From NCBI RefSeq assembly GCF_022808175.1, contig NZ_JALGBX010000006.1, positions 186,001-250,000 on the forward strand: a stretch of 64,000 nt of DNA, given 5' to 3'. This stretch comes from Streptomyces sp. AP-93. Lineage in GTDB: Bacteria > Actinomycetota > Actinomycetes > Streptomycetales > Streptomycetaceae. Below, piece after piece: positions 52,253 through 61,165 of the stretch (its first letter is position 1; every line of letters begins with the position of its first letter). The notes under the pieces are model-generated. The model saw nothing but the letters and a program-made list of their open reading frames with translations. It was not told the DNA's origin and did no database searches. The translations under genes were made by a program, and so were the position numbers.

Positions 52253-52751
52253 TACCCGGCCGTCTTCTTGGAAGACACCGTGTACGTAGTCGCCCGCGCT
52301 GCTGACGACGAGATCATCCAAGACTGACAGGCACCTGTGCTCGGCAGACGATCCCGCCTCGTTGGCCGAGCAGTTCCCCCAAGCGCGCACGTTGCGTCGG
52401 CAGCGCCTGCATCTGCACCGCCGACAACGCCCCGGACGAGCGTCGGAACAGGAGCGCGGGGGCCAAGTGGGCCAGGTCCTGCCCAGAGGCTGGGACCTGG
52501 TCCAGGAGCGGGCGCAGCTGCTGGATCTCACACCGCAGGTGTACGGCATCGGGCTCTCACCTGCATGAGGGACACCCGGCAAGATCACCACCGTTCGCGG
52601 CTGGTGACAGGGTTCTTACCGGCATCCCGTCATGATGAACGTGCGTGTCCTCCTGGAGACCGACCAGCTCGTCACGGAGATCAGCGACCACACCGGCCTG
52701 ACGGCCCGCAGCACGTCGCGGACGCGGTGATCGCCCACTACGGCGGCCTAC
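52253..52751. other. Decayed stretch between recombinase remnants
   Basis: Apart from the possible N-terminal extension of the HTH fragment (52253-52325), no coding frame with family likeness or RBS was recognised on either strand. It reads as scrambled mobile-element sequence. Confidence 0.4.
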
Positions 52752-53075
52752 CTGCGCCGCACCGGGCTTCGGCGGCCGGGCGGGCTGGTGCCAGCACCAC
52801 TCCACGAACGCGACGAGCGTCCCGGAGCGGACGGCGGCCGGCGGCAGGTCGGCTTCGGCGCAGAACCTGAGCCAGGCCTTCCAGTCGGCGGCGTATCCGT
52901 CGCGGGTCGCCTGCGGGCGGTTGTCCTCGACGTGGGCCGTGGCCTCGCGGTCGAGCCGCTCCTCGACCGCGGCGTCGAACCGTCCGGGCGCCGGTACCGC
53001 GGCCTGGCGGGTCATGGTGCTCTTGGTGACCGACAGTTCCGTGTTCACCATGCTCTGCCCCTGAGTGTCCGTCAC
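52752..53075 (-). pseudogene. N-terminal remnant of a tyrosine recombinase/integrase
   Basis: From ATG 53075 the first ~108 residues contain a core-binding domain: DNRPQATRDGYAADWKAWLR, FCAEADLPPAAVRSGTLVAF and VEWCWHQPARPPKPGAA. This is the SAM-like N-terminal domain of phage-type integrases. After about 52752 the frame degenerates and the catalytic domain (R-H-R-Y residues) is absent. It is likely the relic of an element that once integrated here. Confidence 0.65.
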
Positions 53076-53660
53076 GCCGCTTTTTCCGTACCACTGTTTG
53101 TGCCGTCTGGTTCCCGCATTTGTGAGCCTATCCGGGATTCATATGGCGGCTGCACGTAAGGAACATCAAGAACATCGAGAAGGTCGAGCAGTTGGACCGG
53201 CTCAAGGGCTACACGCCTGACGTGAACAACATGTCCACTCCTGACCCGATAAGCGCACTATCGAGCCGTTGGGGAAAGGGACTCGGGAAAACACACCGTC
53301 GTTCAGTTGTGCCGAAGGGCACGTCGGCGGCACCAGAAGCAGGTCCTGGTCGCCTAGCTCTGATCATGTATTTGAACGGCAAGTCCCCAGTGATGTGCGA
53401 CACATGGGCGAGGGTGAGAGCGCTGAGGGAGCGGGTCCGCATGACCTCGATAGGTGCTTGTGACCTGCGGTGATGGGAAAGCCTCGTCTCTCATACTCCC
53501 GATGAGTGACATTTGAGCAATCTGTAGGTCAGTTCGGAGTGTCGCGCGGGGAGTTGGGGCGAACGAACTCGGCTGGGCCTACCGGCCAGGCGTATCGTTT
53601 GGGCCCATCGAGAGCCCTTCGGAAATGACGAAGGGAGATCGCTGCGAGGACTGCTTCCTA
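53076..53660. other. Gene-free accessory DNA left of the IS element
   Basis: Two short opposing frames (53192-53473 plus, 53209-53442 minus) exist, but neither has an RBS, family likeness or clear codon bias. No repeat, tRNA or attachment site was recognised. Confidence 0.4.
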
Positions 53661-54528
53661 AAGGGTGTTGCAGAAGGTCCGGCTCGGGCAGGCCTGAGTG
53701 GTGTTTGACCTGGTGTTTCACTGTGCCATGGCGAGGTTGTGCATGGTGGCGACGGCCTGGACGGCGTGGTGGAGGCCGTCGCCTTTCTGGCGGCAGTCGC
53801 GGAGGATCTTCCAGTTCTTCATACGGGCGAAGGTGTGCTCGACGCGGGCGCGAACGCGCCGGTGCTCGGCGTTGTCCTCCTCCTGCCCACGCAGGAGGGG
53901 ACGTCCAGCTCGTCTGCGGTGCGGGACGATCAGCCCGGTGCCCAGGTAGGCGCCGTCCGCGATGACCGTCGCCCCGGCTGCCGCGGCCGGCAGGTCCGAC
54001 TCGCGCCAGACGTGGGCATCTGCCTTGTTGCCCGGCGCAGGGCGGGCTGAGGCGACGACCAGACGGCTGTCCGCGTCGATGATGACCTGCACGTTCGCCG
54101 AGAACCGGTAGTTCCTCGACGAAGCGCCAACGGTGCGGTCGCGGACGGGGATCAAGGTGCCGTCCACGATCCGCAACCGGTCCACGTCGGCGACCGGGCG
54201 CGGGGCCGGTTCCAGCGCCAGCAAGGGCCGCAGGCGCTGGATGACCCGGCAGACGGTGGCCGGGGAGATCCCGAACAGCGGAGCGAGCTGCCGCATCGTG
54301 AGTTCGTCCGGTAGTACACGGCCACCAGCAGCACCCGGTCAGCCAGCGGCAGACACCAGGGCCGGCCACCGCCGGGCCCGTTCCCGCCCCGCTCCCGCAC
54401 CACCTTCACCAGCCTCGCGAACCGATCGATCCGCAAGCCCGTGAACGTCTCCACCCACACCGACTCAGCCCGCAACACCCCACCCATACAGGCAAAATGC
54501 CCAAAACAAAGCCTTCTGCAACACCCTT
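53661..54528 (-). mobile_element. IS5-type insertion sequence, 868 bp, complete ends
   Basis: Terminal inverted repeats AAGGGTGTTGCAGAAGG (53661-53677) and CCTTCTGCAACACCCTT (54512-54528) are perfect over 17 bp, and each end is flanked by TA, the expected target duplication. The target reads TTCC-TA-GGACC when the element is removed. One transposase gene is inside, broken by a frameshift. Confidence 0.92.
53718..54487 (-). pseudogene. IS5-family DDE transposase with one frameshift
   Basis: The N-terminal part (from ATG 54487) reads WVETFTGLRIDRFARLVKVV and LADRVLLVAVYYRTN; the rest is in another frame from near 54305: LTMRQLAPLFGISPATVCRV, the DDE region IVDGTLIPVRDR, NVQVIIDADSRLVVASA and VIADGAYLGTG, ending RVRARVEHTFARMKNWKILR. 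A single missing C in CGAACTCACG would restore one frame. IS5-group elements sometimes use programmed frameshifting, but no slippery run is seen, so a mutation is more likely. Confidence 0.8.
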
Positions 54529-54538
54529 TAGGACCCGC

Positions 54539-55297
54539 CTACGGGCCCTCCTCCGGACCTTCCTCCGGCCCCGCGTCGGGGTCGGAGGCCCGCTTGCGGC
54601 CCGGACGGGACACGGCCGACTGGGCCATGCCCGGCAGGAAGTCCGTGAACAGCTCGTGCACTTCGCGCACCAGCGGCCGCAGCACCCGGAACCGGGCCAG
54701 GATGATGCCCCGGGTCGTGAGCTGCGCGCCGCGCTGTGCGAGCCGCCGGGTCTTCTCGCTGTCCGGGGAGCGGTCGAAGACCCAGTAGAGGACCAGGCCC
54801 ATCTGCGAGAGCCACATCAGCTCCGGCAGTACGTCGGCCAGTTCGTCGGGGACCTTGGTCTTGGCCCCCGCCAGCACCTCGCGGTGCATGTCGATCGCCG
54901 TCTTGCGGGCCGCCTCCGACTCCGGGGAGAACGGGCTGAGCGGGCTCTCCGGGTCCGCGGCGTTCTTGAAGAACTGCGAGGCGAACTCGTGGTACGGAGC
55001 CGCGATGTCCAGCCAGCTGGTCAGGACGCCCGCGAGCCGCTTCTGCAGGTCGGTCTCGTTGTCCAGGATCGGCCGGACCGCCGCCAGGTGGGCGGCGCCG
55101 ATCCGGTCGTAGAAGCCCTGGACCAGGTGTTCCTTGGACTCGAAGTAGTAGTAGGCGTTGCCGACCGATACTCCGGCCTCCTTGGCGATACCGCGCATCG
55201 TCGTCTTGTCGAAGCCGCGCTCCTGGAAGAGGCGGAGCGCGGTTTCGAGGATGAGCGTGCGGGTCTGCTCGCTCTTGGGAGCCTTCTGATCAGTCAC
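54539..55297 (-). CDS. TetR-family transcriptional regulator
   Basis: A 252-residue repressor. The N-terminal HTH reads LILETALRLFQERGFDKTTM then RGIAKEAGVSVGNAYYYFES; the ligand domain is longer than usual and ends in a Glu/Gly/Pro tail. GTG 55297 is preferred (MTDQKAPKSEQTRT); an upstream GTG-type start at 55336 adds 13 residues. The IS5 element sits 10 bases beyond its stop. Two identical-type palindromes upstream of the next operon are likely its binding sites. Confidence 0.9.
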   Translation of the reverse strand: MTDQKAPKSEQTRTLILETALRLFQERGFDKTTMRGIAKEAGVSVGNAYYYFESKEHLVQGFYDRIGAAHLAAVRPILDNETDLQKRLAGVLTSWLDIAAPYHEFASQFFKNAADPESPLSPFSPESEAARKTAIDMHREVLAGAKTKVPDELADVLPELMWLSQMGLVLYWVFDRSPDSEKTRRLAQRGAQLTTRGIILARFRVLRPLVREVHELFTDFLPGMAQSAVSRPGRKRASDPDAGPEEGPEEGP

Positions 55298-55307
55298 GGC
55301 ACCGAGC

Positions 55308-55739
55308 CTATCGGGGCGCGGAACACCGGTCGTCACAGGCCGGTTCCCCTATCTGCGCCGGGGAGCCGTCCCGCACGGCCTCGCGCCAGGTGGAGGCCGT
55401 GTACATGGCCGCCCGGGCGAAGGGCCGGCCGGCCGGGGTGGCCAGCCAGTTCGCCTTCGGCCGGTGCTCGGCCAGCGCCCACAGGCAGACGATGAAGGCG
55501 TCCGTCCCGGTCCACACCTGTCCGGAGTCGCCGATGACGGTGATCTCCTTCAGCGTCGAGGCGTGGTCGAGCTGCGGGTACCGCCGCTGCGCCTCGAAGG
55601 AGGCCGCGGGGATGAGCCGGAGCGGTACCAGCCAACGCTGGCCGAGCAGCCAGTGCCGGATGTGTACGCAGAGCGGGCAGTTCGCGTCGTAGAGCACCGT
55701 CAGGTGCCGGGTCGCGGCGGCGGTCGGAGCGGTGGCCAC
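55308..55739 (-). CDS. DCC-family thiol-disulfide protein (DUF393)
   Basis: A 143-residue thioredoxin-like protein with the DCC signature in VLYDANCPLCVHIRHWLLG (DxxCPxC) and a conserved GTDAFIVCLWALAEHR further on. DCC proteins are presumed thiol oxidoreductases. GTG 55739 lies six bases after the stop of the upstream membrane-protein gene, and the TetR gene follows with 10 bases spacing, so the three are probably one transcript with a TetR regulator at its end. Confidence 0.85.
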   Translation of the reverse strand: MATAPTAAATRHLTVLYDANCPLCVHIRHWLLGQRWLVPLRLIPAASFEAQRRYPQLDHASTLKEITVIGDSGQVWTGTDAFIVCLWALAEHRPKANWLATPAGRPFARAAMYTASTWREAVRDGSPAQIGEPACDDRCSAPR

Positions 55740-55744
55740 CGGGA

Positions 55745-56149
55745 TCAGACCCCGGCGGGCGCGGTCCACCCCTGGGGGGCGACCGGCGGGGTCTGCTGAC
55801 GCTCCATGATTCCCCGGCGGCGCATCTTGTTCAGCACCCAGACGTTCGCGAGGTGCATGAAGCCGAGGACCAGGAGCACGACTCCGAGTTTGACCGACAG
55901 TGCCTCGAAGAGTCCGCGGGCCGCGACGATCTCCTCGGCCGACCGCAGGTAGAGGGTCACGAAGCCGATGTTGACCAGGTAGAAGCCGACCACCAGGAGC
56001 TGGTTGACGGCGTCGGCGAGCTTCTCGTTCCCCTGGAGGACGTCGCCGATGAAGACGCGGCCGTTGTGGCTGAGCGTGCGGGCCACCCAGACGGTGAGTC
56101 CGATGCTGATGAGCAGGTAGATGACGTACGCGACCACGGTGAGGTCCAT
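55745..56149 (-). CDS. Small four-helix membrane protein
   Basis: A 134-residue protein with four hydrophobic segments (VVAYVIYLLISIGLTVWVA, LLVVGFYLVNIGFVTLYL, KLGVVLLVLGFMHLANVWVL and a shorter one) and a conserved NEKLADAVNQLL loop. Function unknown. It is the first gene of the operon driven by the promoter with two TetR-like operators at 56164-56221. Confidence 0.82.
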   Translation of the reverse strand: MDLTVVAYVIYLLISIGLTVWVARTLSHNGRVFIGDVLQGNEKLADAVNQLLVVGFYLVNIGFVTLYLRSAEEIVAARGLFEALSVKLGVVLLVLGFMHLANVWVLNKMRRRGIMERQQTPPVAPQGWTAPAGV

Positions 56150-56163
56150 TGCCCTCAGCCCCC

Positions 56164-56221
56164 TTGAACGTGTTCAACTGCTGACGGCACTGACTGTAGA
56201 CTCATTTTTGAACAGGTTCAA
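56164..56221 (-). promoter_or_regulatory. Twin TetR-type operators
   Basis: Two 14-bp palindromes, TTGAACGTGTTCAA (56164-56177) and TTGAACAGGTTCAA (56208-56221), differ only in the two central bases. Their centres are 44 bp apart, about four helical turns. They bracket the promoter of the membrane-protein/DCC/TetR operon, the first lying 15 bases before the start codon. Confidence 0.8.
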
Positions 56222-56241
56222 GCGAATGGAGCCGTGCTGAT

Positions 56242-56880
56242 CTACGGGGTCGCCGGCTTTCGTTGGGGCGGTCGGCCGGCTGCGAGGAGTTCCTCGACGT
56301 CCAGGGTGACCTTCGCGCCGAGGGAGTCCGGCAGCGTGGCCAGTTCGCCGGGTGCGTAGACGCGGTGGCTGCCGTAGTCGCCCTCGCGGGGATCGGTCAG
56401 CACGTGGATCCGCTGGTGCTGGCGGTTGACGATGACGTAGATCGGGATCATGGCGTCCGCGTAGGCGCCGACCTTGGAGCGCAGGTCGGTGTTGTAGTTG
56501 CTTGAGGTCACTTCGAGGACGAGCCGGAACACGACGGGGTCGTAGCAGTTGTTCCTGACCAGGTGCTCATCGCTGTCCGCGTCGACGACGACGAGGTCCG
56601 GGATGGCGAAGTCGTCCGGACCGTCGGGCAGCCACAGCCCGATGCCCTGGTGCACCTCCGTCTCGCCGTCGTCCAGGCCTGCCGCGACGAACGGACGGGT
56701 GATCTTGTTCAGCACCCTGGAGTGCGGGATGTCCGCGGGGGGCGTCACGGTGAGCTGGCCTCCGATGATCTCGACGCGGTAGCCAGGGGCCTGCTCGGTG
56801 AGCCTGTTGGCCGCTTCGAGCAGCGTCAGCGGCCTGTCCTCGTCCGGGTACGCGGAGTACTCGACGGGTGCTGCGGACAT
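56242..56880 (-). CDS. Uma2-family (DUF820) putative restriction endonuclease-like protein
   Basis: A 212-residue protein of the PD-(D/E)xK-like Uma2 family, abundant in Streptomyces. Landmarks are YRVEIIGGQLTVTPP, IPDLVVVDAD (Asp), LVLEVTSSNYNTDLRSKVGA (Glu-x-Ser and Lys), and YADAMIPIYVIVN. Family members keep a nuclease fold but their biological role is not known. It stands alone. Confidence 0.9.
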   Translation of the reverse strand: MSAAPVEYSAYPDEDRPLTLLEAANRLTEQAPGYRVEIIGGQLTVTPPADIPHSRVLNKITRPFVAAGLDDGETEVHQGIGLWLPDGPDDFAIPDLVVVDADSDEHLVRNNCYDPVVFRLVLEVTSSNYNTDLRSKVGAYADAMIPIYVIVNRQHQRIHVLTDPREGDYGSHRVYAPGELATLPDSLGAKVTLDVEELLAAGRPPQRKPATP

Positions 56881-57089
56881 CTCGGGCCTCCCGTGGGCTG
56901 GGTCGAGACCATCATCGTAGGGCGGCCGGACGGACCCGTGCGGTATCCACGCGATTCACCGGAAGGGGTGCGTCGGGAGCCGGGACGCCGGCCCGCGAGC
57001 CGGAAATGATCATCCCGCGATCTTCCGCGACGGGCCCCCCGGCCCGCCACCGGCTTCCTTGCCGGACGCGGACACGGGACTGCCCGGGA

Positions 57090-57626
57090 CTACATGCTCA
57101 GCGCGCGCGCCTGGTTGATCTGGGTCATCACCCACATGTAGGTGCCCGGGTCCACCGCGGGGATCATCGTGGAGTGGTGGCGGCCGGCGCTGTTCACGGT
57201 GATCTGGATGTAGCCCGTGGTGCGGCGCTCCTTCATCAGGAGGAAGAACAGCCCGAGCAGACAGAAGAGGAAGAAGATGACGGCCAGCACGATCGCGTGC
57301 GCCGGGATCTTCTCCTTCGTCCGGGAGAAGTCCGCGGCGTTCCAGATCGCGCCCTTGAGCGGCATCGGCCCCGACGGGGTGATGATCTGGTCGCCGGCGA
57401 TCGTGATGTCGCCCAGGGAGAGCCCGGCGGCCGGGTAGCCCATGGGCGGCATCGGCGGCATCTGGGCCGGAATGCCTGCTCCGGCGATGGTCGGCTGGTA
57501 GGCCGGGGGCTGCGGGTAGGGCTGCGGGTAGCCGTAACTCGGGGTTCCCGGCCCCCACTTGTAGTCGTCCTGGCCGCCGCCCTGGCCCGGGTCGCTCGCG
57601 TACGGATTCGGCTGCTGCTCACTCAT
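57090..57626 (-). CDS. Single-pass membrane protein with Pro/Tyr-rich N-terminus
   Basis: A 178-residue protein. The first 70 residues are Pro/Tyr/Gly-rich (SYGYPQPYPQPPAYQP), then a strand segment (LGDITIAGDQIITPSG), one membrane helix (AIVLAVIFFLFCLLGLFFLLM) and a C-terminal beta-rich piece (GYIQITVNSAGRHHSTMIPA). Such proteins are widespread in streptomycetes with unknown role. It is divergent from the gene at 57698. Confidence 0.82.
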   Translation of the reverse strand: MSEQQPNPYASDPGQGGGQDDYKWGPGTPSYGYPQPYPQPPAYQPTIAGAGIPAQMPPMPPMGYPAAGLSLGDITIAGDQIITPSGPMPLKGAIWNAADFSRTKEKIPAHAIVLAVIFFLFCLLGLFFLLMKERRTTGYIQITVNSAGRHHSTMIPAVDPGTYMWVMTQINQARALSM

Positions 57627-57697
57627 GGGGCCGATAATTCCACAGGCTCCATCGGCTCAGTAGAGCGATTGTCACTGCCCGCCCCTAATCTCCGGGC

Positions 57698-58045
57698 ATG
57701 GGAAGCGTGATGTTCGTCGACGAGACGACTGCCGGGGGCCGCTGTGACGGCTGGGGGATGGAAATCGCCGAAGAGGGACTCGTACTGCGCGAGTTGATCA
57801 GGAGGCGGATATTCCGGGAAGTGGCTGAGTCCGAGGCCGCCGGCAGCCGCCTGGTGCGCCCGGCGAAGGAGGGCGGCCCGGTGGATCCGAGGGCGCAGGT
57901 GGAGGCGGCGCTCGCCGCCTTCGGGCGCAACGGCTTCCTCGTGCTGGTGGGGGACCGTCAGATCACGGACCTGGACCAGGAGATCGACCTTCCGCCGGGC
58001 ACCGAGGTCACCTTTCTCAAGCTCGTCGCACTGGTGGGTGGCTGA
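57698..58045 (+). CDS. Small hypothetical protein upstream of the DUF4132 gene
   Basis: A 115-residue soluble protein of unknown function: MFVDETTAGGRCDGWGMEIA near the start, a helical middle and the strand FGRNGFLVLVGDRQITDLD, then TEVTFLKLVALVGG. The fold could be ubiquitin-like (effector-associated small proteins have similar ends), which is a guess. ATG 57698 or ATG 57710 may start it. It ends one base before the DUF4132 start, so the two are coupled. Confidence 0.72.
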   Translation: MGSVMFVDETTAGGRCDGWGMEIAEEGLVLRELIRRRIFREVAESEAAGSRLVRPAKEGGPVDPRAQVEAALAAFGRNGFLVLVGDRQITDLDQEIDLPPGTEVTFLKLVALVGG

Positions 58046-58046
58046 C

Positions 58047-60230
58047 ATGGCGGCCGACCTCGACGCGGCGACCCGGCGGGCCTTCGAAGAGCTCGGGCGG
58101 GCCTATTACACCTACCACGGCATCTGGTCCACGCGGGTGCACGACGAGCTGGCCGCGGGGCGCACCATCCCGCCCGCCGCCGTGGCCACCCTGCGGCGCA
58201 GCGCCCTGATGTCCTACAGCAGCTCCGGCGTGAGGGACGCCGTCCGGCAGCTGACCGGCCCCGCCCTCAACGTCGGCGAGCAGTGGGCCGACGAGGCGAT
58301 GGCCGCCGCCTGCTGGGATCCGCTGCTCGCCCACGCCGCCACCGCCACGGCCGCCCGGCCGACCCCCAAGTGGGAGAAGACCGCCCGCGCGCTCATCGAG
58401 GACACCGGAGCCGGCCCCGACGCGCTGCGCGAGGCCGTCATCGGCTGGCTCGCGCTCGTGGACCGGCCGCGCACGCTGGCCCTGGAGCACACCTGGTACG
58501 AGGGCCAGCTGGACGCCCACAACGCCAACGCCCTGCGCGGCCTGGCGTGGCTGCTCGCGCTGCTGCCCGCGCACCCCGAGGTACCGCGCGCCCTGGGCCG
58601 GCTCGTGGAGACCTGCCTGAAGAAGGTCCCCGGCTTCGGCCCGCGCAATCCCAAAGTGGCCAACGCGGGGGTCACCGCCCTGTCCCGGACCGGGGGCGAG
58701 GCGTCCCTGGCCGAACTGGCCCGGCTGGCCGCCCGGGTGACCTTCAAGGGCACCCTCAAGGTCATCGACGCGGCCCTGGAGGCGCGTGCCGAGGCGCTCG
58801 GGCTGGGCCGGGAGGAGATCGAGGAGCTCGCCGTGCCCGCGTACGGGCTGACGGAGGTCGGGCGCGCCGAGGTGCCCTTCGGACAGGCCGTCGCCCTGCT
58901 GGAGGTGCGCGGGCCGAAGGTGCTGCTGTCCTGGAGCAACGCGGCCGGCAAGGCGGTCAAGACCGTGCCGGCCGCCGTCCGCCAGGGGCACGCCGAGGAG
59001 CTCAAGGAGCTCAAGGCGGCCGTCAAGGACATCGACAAGATGCTGGCCGCCCAGGCGGAGCGCCTCGACCGGCAGTTCCTCGCCCGCCGCACCTGGACCT
59101 ACGCGGCCTGGCGCGAGCGGTACCTCGACCACCCCCTGGTCGGCACCCTCGCCCGCCGCCTGGTCTGGACGGTCGCAGGCGTCCCTGCGGTGTACGACGG
59201 CCACGACATCCGCACCGTCACGGGCGAGCCGCTGTGCGTCGCCGCCCACGCCGAGGTCCGGCTCTGGCATCCGGTCGGCCGGGAGCCCGCCGAGGTGGCC
59301 GCCGTGCGCGAGCGCCTCGAAGCGCTCGCGATCACACAGCCGTTCAAGCAGGCCCACCGCGAGGTGTATCCGCTCACCGACGCCGAGCGGGCCACCGGCA
59401 CGTACTCCAACCGCTTCGCCGGCCACGTCCTGCGCCAGCACCAGTTCCACTCCCTGGCCGCCGTGCGCGGCTGGCGCAACAAGCTCCGGCTCTGCGTCGA
59501 CGACAGCGCGCCGCCCGCCGTCCGCGAGCTCCCGCAGTGGGGGCTGCGCGCCGAGTACTGGATCGAGGGGGAGGAGAGCGGGGACTACGACGCCGACACC
59601 ACCGACTCCGGCAGCTACCTGCGGCTGCGCACCGACCAGGTGCGCTTCTATCCCCTCGACGCCCCGCAGAACGAGGCCAGCACCTACGGCGGCGGATACA
59701 CCATGTACGTGCGTGACGGCCGGGACCCCGTCGGCCCGCTCCCGCTGACGGAGATACCGGAGCTGGTGCTCAGCGAGGTGCTGCGCGACGTGGACCTGTT
59801 CGTCGGGGTCGCCAGCGTGGGCAACGACCCCACCTGGTCCGACGGCGGCCCCGAGGGGAGGTTCCGCGCGTACTGGACCTCGTACGGCTTCGGCGAGCTC
59901 GGGCAGAGCGCGGAGACCCGGCGGGCGCTGCTGGAGCGGCTGGTGCCGAGACTGGCGATCGCGGACCGCTGCCGCATCGAGGGCCGGTTCCTGCACGTCC
60001 GGGGCGAACTGCGCACGTACAAGATCCACCTCGGCTCCGGCAACATCCTGATGGAGCCGAACGACCAGTACCTGTGCATCGTGCCGAAGGGCGGCGGCTC
60101 TCCGGAGACCGGGTACCTGCCCTTCGAGGGGGACCGCACCCTGGCGGTGATCCTCAGCAAGGCGATGCTGCTGGCCGGGGACACCGCCATCACGGACCCG
60201 ACCATCACCAGCCAGATCCGCGGGGCCTGA
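58047..60230 (+). CDS. DUF4132 family protein
   Basis: A 727-residue soluble protein (MolR-like). The N-terminal ~280 residues are helical repeats; the DUF4132 core includes AVALLEVRGPKVLLSWSNAA, RRTWTYAAWRERYLDHPLVG and GTLARRLVWTV, and the C-terminal part has GRFLHVRGELRTYKIHLGSG and MEPNDQYLCIVP, typical of the family. No enzymatic residue set is known. ATG 58047 was preferred; GTG 58038 overlaps the previous gene's stop and is possible. It is convergent with sdhB across a terminator. Confidence 0.88.
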   Translation: MAADLDAATRRAFEELGRAYYTYHGIWSTRVHDELAAGRTIPPAAVATLRRSALMSYSSSGVRDAVRQLTGPALNVGEQWADEAMAAACWDPLLAHAATATAARPTPKWEKTARALIEDTGAGPDALREAVIGWLALVDRPRTLALEHTWYEGQLDAHNANALRGLAWLLALLPAHPEVPRALGRLVETCLKKVPGFGPRNPKVANAGVTALSRTGGEASLAELARLAARVTFKGTLKVIDAALEARAEALGLGREEIEELAVPAYGLTEVGRAEVPFGQAVALLEVRGPKVLLSWSNAAGKAVKTVPAAVRQGHAEELKELKAAVKDIDKMLAAQAERLDRQFLARRTWTYAAWRERYLDHPLVGTLARRLVWTVAGVPAVYDGHDIRTVTGEPLCVAAHAEVRLWHPVGREPAEVAAVRERLEALAITQPFKQAHREVYPLTDAERATGTYSNRFAGHVLRQHQFHSLAAVRGWRNKLRLCVDDSAPPAVRELPQWGLRAEYWIEGEESGDYDADTTDSGSYLRLRTDQVRFYPLDAPQNEASTYGGGYTMYVRDGRDPVGPLPLTEIPELVLSEVLRDVDLFVGVASVGNDPTWSDGGPEGRFRAYWTSYGFGELGQSAETRRALLERLVPRLAIADRCRIEGRFLHVRGELRTYKIHLGSGNILMEPNDQYLCIVPKGGGSPETGYLPFEGDRTLAVILSKAMLLAGDTAITDPTITSQIRGA

Positions 60231-60251
60231 CACGACGCGGCCAACGCCGAA

Positions 60252-60290
60252 GGCCCCGCCCCCGGTGCGTGAAACACCGGGCACGGGGCC
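60252..60290. terminator. Terminator between DUF4132 gene and sdhB
   Basis: GGCCCCG-CC-CCCGGTG pairs with CACCGGG-CA-CGGGGCC around CGTGAAA, a 14-bp stem with a two-base mismatch. It probably ends both transcripts. Confidence 0.8.
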
Positions 60291-60397
60291 CTCGTACGAC
60301 AGACGGCCTCAGCCGCGCCGACGGACGGAGTCCGTCGCAGCACCTCGAAGCCCGTGAGGCCCGCAAGGGCCGAGCGGTGCGAGAGGTGCGTCAAGAA

Positions 60398-61165
60398 CTA
60401 GAAGCGGCGGGTGATCAGGGCCCGCTTCACTTCCTGGATCGCCTTCGTGACCTCGATGCCTCGCGGGCACGCGTCGGTGCAGTTGAAGGTCGTGCGGCAA
60501 CGCCACACGCCGTCCTTGTCGTTCAGGATCTCCAGGCGCTGCTCGCCCGCCTCGTCACGCGAGTCGAAGATGAAGCGGTGCGCGTTGACGATCGCCGCCG
60601 GGCCGAAGTACTGGCCGTCGTTCCAGAACACCGGGCACGAGGAGGTGCAGGCGGCGCACAGGATGCACTTGGTGGTGTCGTCGAAGCGCTCGCGGTCCTC
60701 GGCGGACTGCAGGCGCTCGCGCGTCGGCTCGTTGCCCTTGGTGACCAGGAACGGCATGACGTCCCGGTACGCCTGGAAGAAGGGCTCCATGTCGACGACG
60801 AGGTCCTTCATCACCGTCAGGCCCTTGATGGCCTCGACCGTGATCGGCTTCTCCGGGTTGATGTCCTTGATCAGCGTCTTGCAGGCGAGCCTGTTCTTGC
60901 CGTTGATCCGCATCGCGTCGGAGCCGCAGATGCCGTGCGCGCACGAGCGACGGAAGGTCAGCGTGCCGTCGAGGTCCCACTTGATCTTGTGGAGACCGTC
61001 GAGCACGCGCTCCTTCGGGTCGATCTCGATCTGGAAGTCCTGCCAGGTCGACTCGTCCGAGATCTCCGGGTTGAAGCGCCGGATCCGGAACGTGACCGTG
61101 ATGAAGGGCGAAGCCGCGGCCGCGGCCTCCATCGAGTCCGTCTTGCTGAGGGTCGGGGTGGCCAT
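60398..61165 (-). CDS. sdhB: Succinate dehydrogenase iron-sulfur subunit
   Basis: SdhB carries electrons from the flavin of SdhA to the membrane quinone site. The 255-residue protein has the [2Fe-2S] cysteines in SCAHGICGSDAMRINGKNRL and its following cysteine, the [4Fe-4S] motif CILCAACTSSCPVFW and the [3Fe-4S]-region CRTTFNCTDACPRGI. The start overlaps the sdhA stop by one base (TGATG). It is the last gene of sdhCDAB. Confidence 0.97.
   Translation of the reverse strand: MATPTLSKTDSMEAAAAASPFITVTFRIRRFNPEISDESTWQDFQIEIDPKERVLDGLHKIKWDLDGTLTFRRSCAHGICGSDAMRINGKNRLACKTLIKDINPEKPITVEAIKGLTVMKDLVVDMEPFFQAYRDVMPFLVTKGNEPTRERLQSAEDRERFDDTTKCILCAACTSSCPVFWNDGQYFGPAAIVNAHRFIFDSRDEAGEQRLEILNDKDGVWRCRTTFNCTDACPRGIEVTKAIQEVKRALITRRF

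Noticed and set aside
53192..53473. 93-codon gene left of the IS element
   Set aside because: No RBS, no motif, and an opposing frame of equal quality; left as gene-free.
56164..56221. LexA/SOS boxes
   Set aside because: Actinobacterial SOS boxes read TCGAAC-N4-GTTCGA; these have TTGAAC-N2-GTTCAA, which suits a TetR dimer better.
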